From an uncultured Oscillospiraceae bacterium (GTDB lineage: Bacteria; Bacillota; Clostridia; Oscillospirales; Oscillospiraceae): 64,000 nt of DNA. Location: contig CAKTVG010000006.1 in assembly GCA_934622035.1 (NCBI GenBank), forward strand, positions 50,626-114,625. The letters run 5' to 3'. Under the pieces are notes generated by a model. It saw only the letters and a program-made list of their open reading frames with translations, searched no databases and was not told the DNA's origin. Below, in pieces: positions 61,549 to 64,000 of this stretch; position 1 is the stretch's first letter, and each line of letters begins with the position of its first letter. The position numbers and the translations under genes were made by a program.

Positions 61549-62457
61549 ATGAACGCCATGCTTGATCCCAAGGTACAAACGCTGCTGGCCGTCGTGGAGA
61601 CCGGCAGCTTCACCCGCGCCGCCGCGCAGCTTTCGCTCACGCAGCCGGCTGTCAGCCACCACATTGCGCAGCTCGAGCAGGAGCTGGATATTCGGATTTT
61701 TTTGCGTGAAAAGGGCCGTCTTTCCTTGACAAGAGAGGGGAAAATCGTCGTGCGTTGTGCACGGCGGCTGAACGCAATGTATGAAAAGCTCCACACCGAC
61801 CTTGCCGATGCGGAGCGCAACCTGACCCGTCTGCGGGTGGGCATCACTCACACCGCCGAGAGCAATCTGATTACCGAGGTGCTCGCCCGATTCAGCCACG
61901 AAAACAGCGGTATTCTCATAACGATCACAACAGATACCATAAATAATCTTTATGATGCGCTGGACAACTACGAGCTGGATCTTGCCGTCGTTGAGGGCAA
62001 ACCGCACACGCAGAGCCTGAACTCGCTGATGCTCGACACGGACTATATCGTCTGTGCGCTCTCGAACAACAATCCACTCTCACGTCACGCGATGGTCACG
62101 TTGGACGATCTGAAGCGCGAGCGCATGATCCTGCGCCTGCCAAGCTCGGCCACGCGCAAGCAGTTTGAAAGCCATTTGGCCGGCCGCGGCGAGAGCATCG
62201 GCGCCTTCGACGTGGCACTGGAGGTGGACAACATCGCGACGATCAAGGATCTGATCCGCAAGGACTTCGGTGTGTCCATTCTCGCGCGCAGTGCCTGCAT
62301 GGATGAGGTGCGCAAGGGAAAAATGACGATCCTGCCCATCGAAAACCTCAGCATGGCGCGCGAAATGAGCCTTGTCTACCACCGGGACTTTTCTCACATG
62401 GACGTGTTGCAGGAAATTCTGAAGCTCTATCACGAGACCGTCGTGGAAAATTCCTAG
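61549..62457 (+). CDS. LysR-family transcription regulator
   Basis: The 302-residue regulator has the LysR winged helix at the N-terminus (LAVVETGSFTRAAAQLSLTQPAVSHHI) and a two-lobed effector domain (LRVGITHTAESNLITEVLARF onward). A start at 61558 (MLDPKVQ) is as likely as 61549 because neither has a good ribosome site. It faces away from the antiporter-mgtC operon across a 95-base gap, the classic arrangement for control of the divergent genes. The effector is unknown. Confidence 0.92.
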   Translation: MNAMLDPKVQTLLAVVETGSFTRAAAQLSLTQPAVSHHIAQLEQELDIRIFLREKGRLSLTREGKIVVRCARRLNAMYEKLHTDLADAERNLTRLRVGITHTAESNLITEVLARFSHENSGILITITTDTINNLYDALDNYELDLAVVEGKPHTQSLNSLMLDTDYIVCALSNNNPLSRHAMVTLDDLKRERMILRLPSSATRKQFESHLAGRGESIGAFDVALEVDNIATIKDLIRKDFGVSILARSACMDEVRKGKMTILPIENLSMAREMSLVYHRDFSHMDVLQEILKLYHETVVENS

Positions 62458-62597
62458 CGCTCCCCTGCCCTGCACCGTTTGCGTCAGGAGCATTGACCTG
62501 CCGGTTCAAATTTTCAAGTCAAGCACGGCCGTACCGCGCTATTGCACTGAGAAGGACCGTCGCACACCACATTTCTCTACAAAGCCCTCTCAAACGC

Positions 62598-62626
62598 TTG
62601 ACACAATTCTGCTCCCCCGCTATAAT
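62598..62626 (+). promoter_or_regulatory. Fully consensus promoter of the xis-int genes
   Basis: TTGACA (62598-62603), 17 bases, TATAAT (62621-62626): a perfect sigma-70 promoter, 110 bases before the excisionase start. The DNA between the LysR stop and this promoter (62458-62597) contains nothing else I recognise. Confidence 0.85.
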
Positions 62627-62735
62627 ATCTCCAAACAACCAATCGGGCACAAGGACATTTTACATATACAGCAGGAATTCTGCCGGTATGCTCGTCCCTG
62701 TGCCCGGTGTTTTTTTACAGAAACGGAGGAATTGA

Positions 62736-62945
62736 ATGAAAGAGGAAAAATTCAGAAGCTACGATAAGCTGCCGCTGACCTTAACCGTGCCGGAGGTTGG
62801 CGAAGTGTTGGCAATCTCCCGCGCGAAAGCGTATGATCTTGCGCGGAGCGAAGGCTTTCCAAGCATGAGAATCGGCACGCGGATTCTCGTCCCGCGGGAC
62901 AAGCTGATTCGCTGGATCGACGAGCAAACGGAGGCGCAGAAATGA
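62736..62945 (+). CDS. Excisionase-type helix-turn-helix protein
   Basis: The 69-residue protein has one winged helix-turn-helix of the MerR/AlpA-like excisionase type (LTVPEVGEVLAISRAKAYDL, then MRIGTRILVPRDKLIRWIDE). It should bend DNA at the element end and steer the integrase to excision. ACGGAGG precedes the ATG. The stop overlaps the integrase start (ATGA), so both are made together. Confidence 0.88.
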   Translation: MKEEKFRSYDKLPLTLTVPEVGEVLAISRAKAYDLARSEGFPSMRIGTRILVPRDKLIRWIDEQTEAQK

Positions 62946-64000
62946 GAAAATACCAACCGCCGAAAGATCACTTTTTTCGCCTCCCAAACAGCGTTTTTGC
63001 CCTGCCGCTGGACGCCGTGCAGTTCAAGCTGTACGCCTACCTCGTTTGCCGTTCCGGCAGCAAGGGCTACGGCGAGGGCAGCATCCGCAAGCGCAGAGAC
63101 GGACGCTGGGAGGGCCGCTACACTGCCGGAATCAACCCGGAAACCGGCAAGCAGATCTTCAAAAACGTGCTGGGTAAGACACAGGCCGAGGTCAAAGAGA
63201 AGCTGGCAAAGGCGCTGGCAGAGAATCAGAAACTGGATTTCACAAAACAGGGCAAGTACAATGTCGCGCAGTGGATGGACGAATGGTTTGAAAACGTCTG
63301 CAAAATCAAGGTGCGGCCGTCGAGCCACCAGACCTACCGCGGCTATATCGACCGTCACATCGCACCGAACATTGGCAAAATTCCACTCGAAAAGCTCAGC
63401 ACCATGGATTTGCAGAAATTCTATCGCAGGCTGCTGGCTGACGGCAGAGTGGAACGAATCGAATCCAAAGGGCAGCCGAAGGGCTTATCCGCAAAAACCG
63501 TTCGGAACATCAATCAGGTCATTTCTTCGGCCATGGACTTCGCCGTGGCGCAGAGGATCCTTGCAGAGAATCCCTGTAAGGCCGTGGCGCTGCCCAAGCC
63601 CGAGCACAGGGAAATGCAGACGATTCCCGCAGTGCAACTGAGCGCCTTCCTCGACGAAGCCAGGGCCTCCGGCGTTTACGAGCTATACTACATCGAGTTG
63701 GCGACCGGCCTGCGGCGCGGCGAGTTGCTGGGATTGAAATGGGAGGACATTGACCTGACCGTCGGAGTGATTCATGTCCGACGGCAGGTGTCGAGAATTG
63801 ATGGAAAGATTGCCGAAGCACCGCTGAAAACGAGAAACGCCTACCGCGCGGTGACGATTTCCCCGCAGGCGATAGAAGTTCTGAACACGCAAAAAGCAAA
63901 AACGCACGACGAATGGAGAAAAGCAAAAAAGAGGGCCGATAACCCGTGCTGCCTGATGGCTCACGGATTATCGGCCCTGCGTCTATGCGTCTGGCTCAGA
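62942..64000 (+). CDS. int: Tyrosine integrase with foreign N-terminal piece, 3' incomplete
   Basis: From about residue 39 this is a phage/transposon tyrosine recombinase: arm-binding AP2-like domain (GEGSIRKRRDGRWEGRYTAG), core-binding domain (NVAQWMDEWF to about residue 240) and the start of the catalytic domain with the first Arg in ELATGLRRGELLGLKW. The first 38 residues (FFRLPNSVFALPLDAVQFKL then YAYLVC) instead look like the start of a helix-turn-helix replication-type protein found in such elements, so the gene seems to be a deletion fusion. After about 63945 the frame loses similarity, while another frame reads LPDGSRIIGPASMR, more integrase-like. A frameshift is possible. The rest is outside the window. 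Confidence 0.8.
   Translation, partial: MRKYQPPKDHFFRLPNSVFALPLDAVQFKLYAYLVCRSGSKGYGEGSIRKRRDGRWEGRYTAGINPETGKQIFKNVLGKTQAEVKEKLAKALAENQKLDFTKQGKYNVAQWMDEWFENVCKIKVRPSSHQTYRGYIDRHIAPNIGKIPLEKLSTMDLQKFYRRLLADGRVERIESKGQPKGLSAKTVRNINQVISSAMDFAVAQRILAENPCKAVALPKPEHREMQTIPAVQLSAFLDEARASGVYELYYIELATGLRRGELLGLKWEDIDLTVGVIHVRRQVSRIDGKIAEAPLKTRNAYRAVTISPQAIEVLNTQKAKTHDEWRKAKKRADNPCCLMAHGLSALRLCVWLR

Larger units (their letters stand above)
62598..64000 (+). mobile_element. Left end of an integrative element, incomplete
   Basis: An excisionase-like and an integrase gene in tandem behind a strong promoter mark one end of a prophage or conjugative transposon. The rest lies beyond the window. No tRNA gene or direct repeat that would define the attachment site is visible. 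Confidence 0.7.

Noticed and set aside
62500..62530. GGTTCAAAT word resembling a tRNA T-loop, possible attachment site
   Set aside because: The flanking bases cannot form a T-stem or acceptor stem, and no tRNA body precedes it.

Overview
The window looks like a chromosome segment of a strictly anaerobic, spore-forming, GC-rich Clostridia member, probably Oscillospiraceae (old Ruminococcaceae) from a gut-type habitat. The case rests on carbon-monoxide dehydrogenase/acetyl-CoA synthase genes, a spoVAC gene, an EFR1-type ferredoxin, a giant BspA-repeat surface protein and very dense ABC-importer/glycosidase operons. The family assignment is inference from gene content, not from a marker gene.

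Left third (1-13.7 kb). The minus strand carries a HAD phosphatase with a metzincin-like lipoprotein, then a proB-proA-proC proline operon. The plus strand carries a lone spoVAC, uppP behind a textbook sigma-70 promoter, and cooS-cooC-acsB, the carbonyl branch of the Wood-Ljungdahl pathway with a complete set of A-cluster cysteines. The cooS transcript has a hairpin leader. After a strong bidirectional terminator come an unknown 181-residue protein and a GNAT/EFR1-ferredoxin pair.

Middle (13.9-25 kb). One 8.2-kb gene encodes a secreted subtilase with a PA insert, Big2-like domains, a long BspA-type leucine-rich repeat array and a C-terminal sorting-like tail. It is followed by a lower-GC patch holding an unknown gene, a DUF3990/XRE pair that looks like a toxin-antitoxin module, and two truncated genes butted together. 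This patch is probably an insertion/deletion scar.

Carbohydrate locus (25-50.2 kb, all minus strand). A LacI regulator starts an operon with GH31, a six-hairpin glycosidase and GH65. A second promoter in front of a lipoprotein binding protein drives a very long transcript: binding protein, a second binding protein of 962 residues with sugar-binding-like N-terminal domains, a permease pair, an NHL/Yip1-like membrane protein, a DUF5696-like protein, a second permease pair, a lipoprotein GH31 and a cytoplasmic GH31. No ATPase is encoded in it. A shared AACGGTT-centred motif lies at the lacI promoter, at the binding-protein promoter and inside the first GH31 gene. The likely job is capture, import and hydrolysis/phosphorolysis of an alpha-linked gluco-oligosaccharide.

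Right part (50.2-64 kb). A small prophage scar (end of a tape-measure gene plus the start of a distal-tail gene) separates the sugar locus from a GntR-AfuABC-PHP operon, which may import and process phosphorylated compounds. Then come mgtC and a CPA2 antiporter, a divergent LysR regulator, and the start of an integrated element: excisionase plus tyrosine integrase behind a consensus promoter. The integrase carries a foreign-looking N-terminal piece and runs off the window end.
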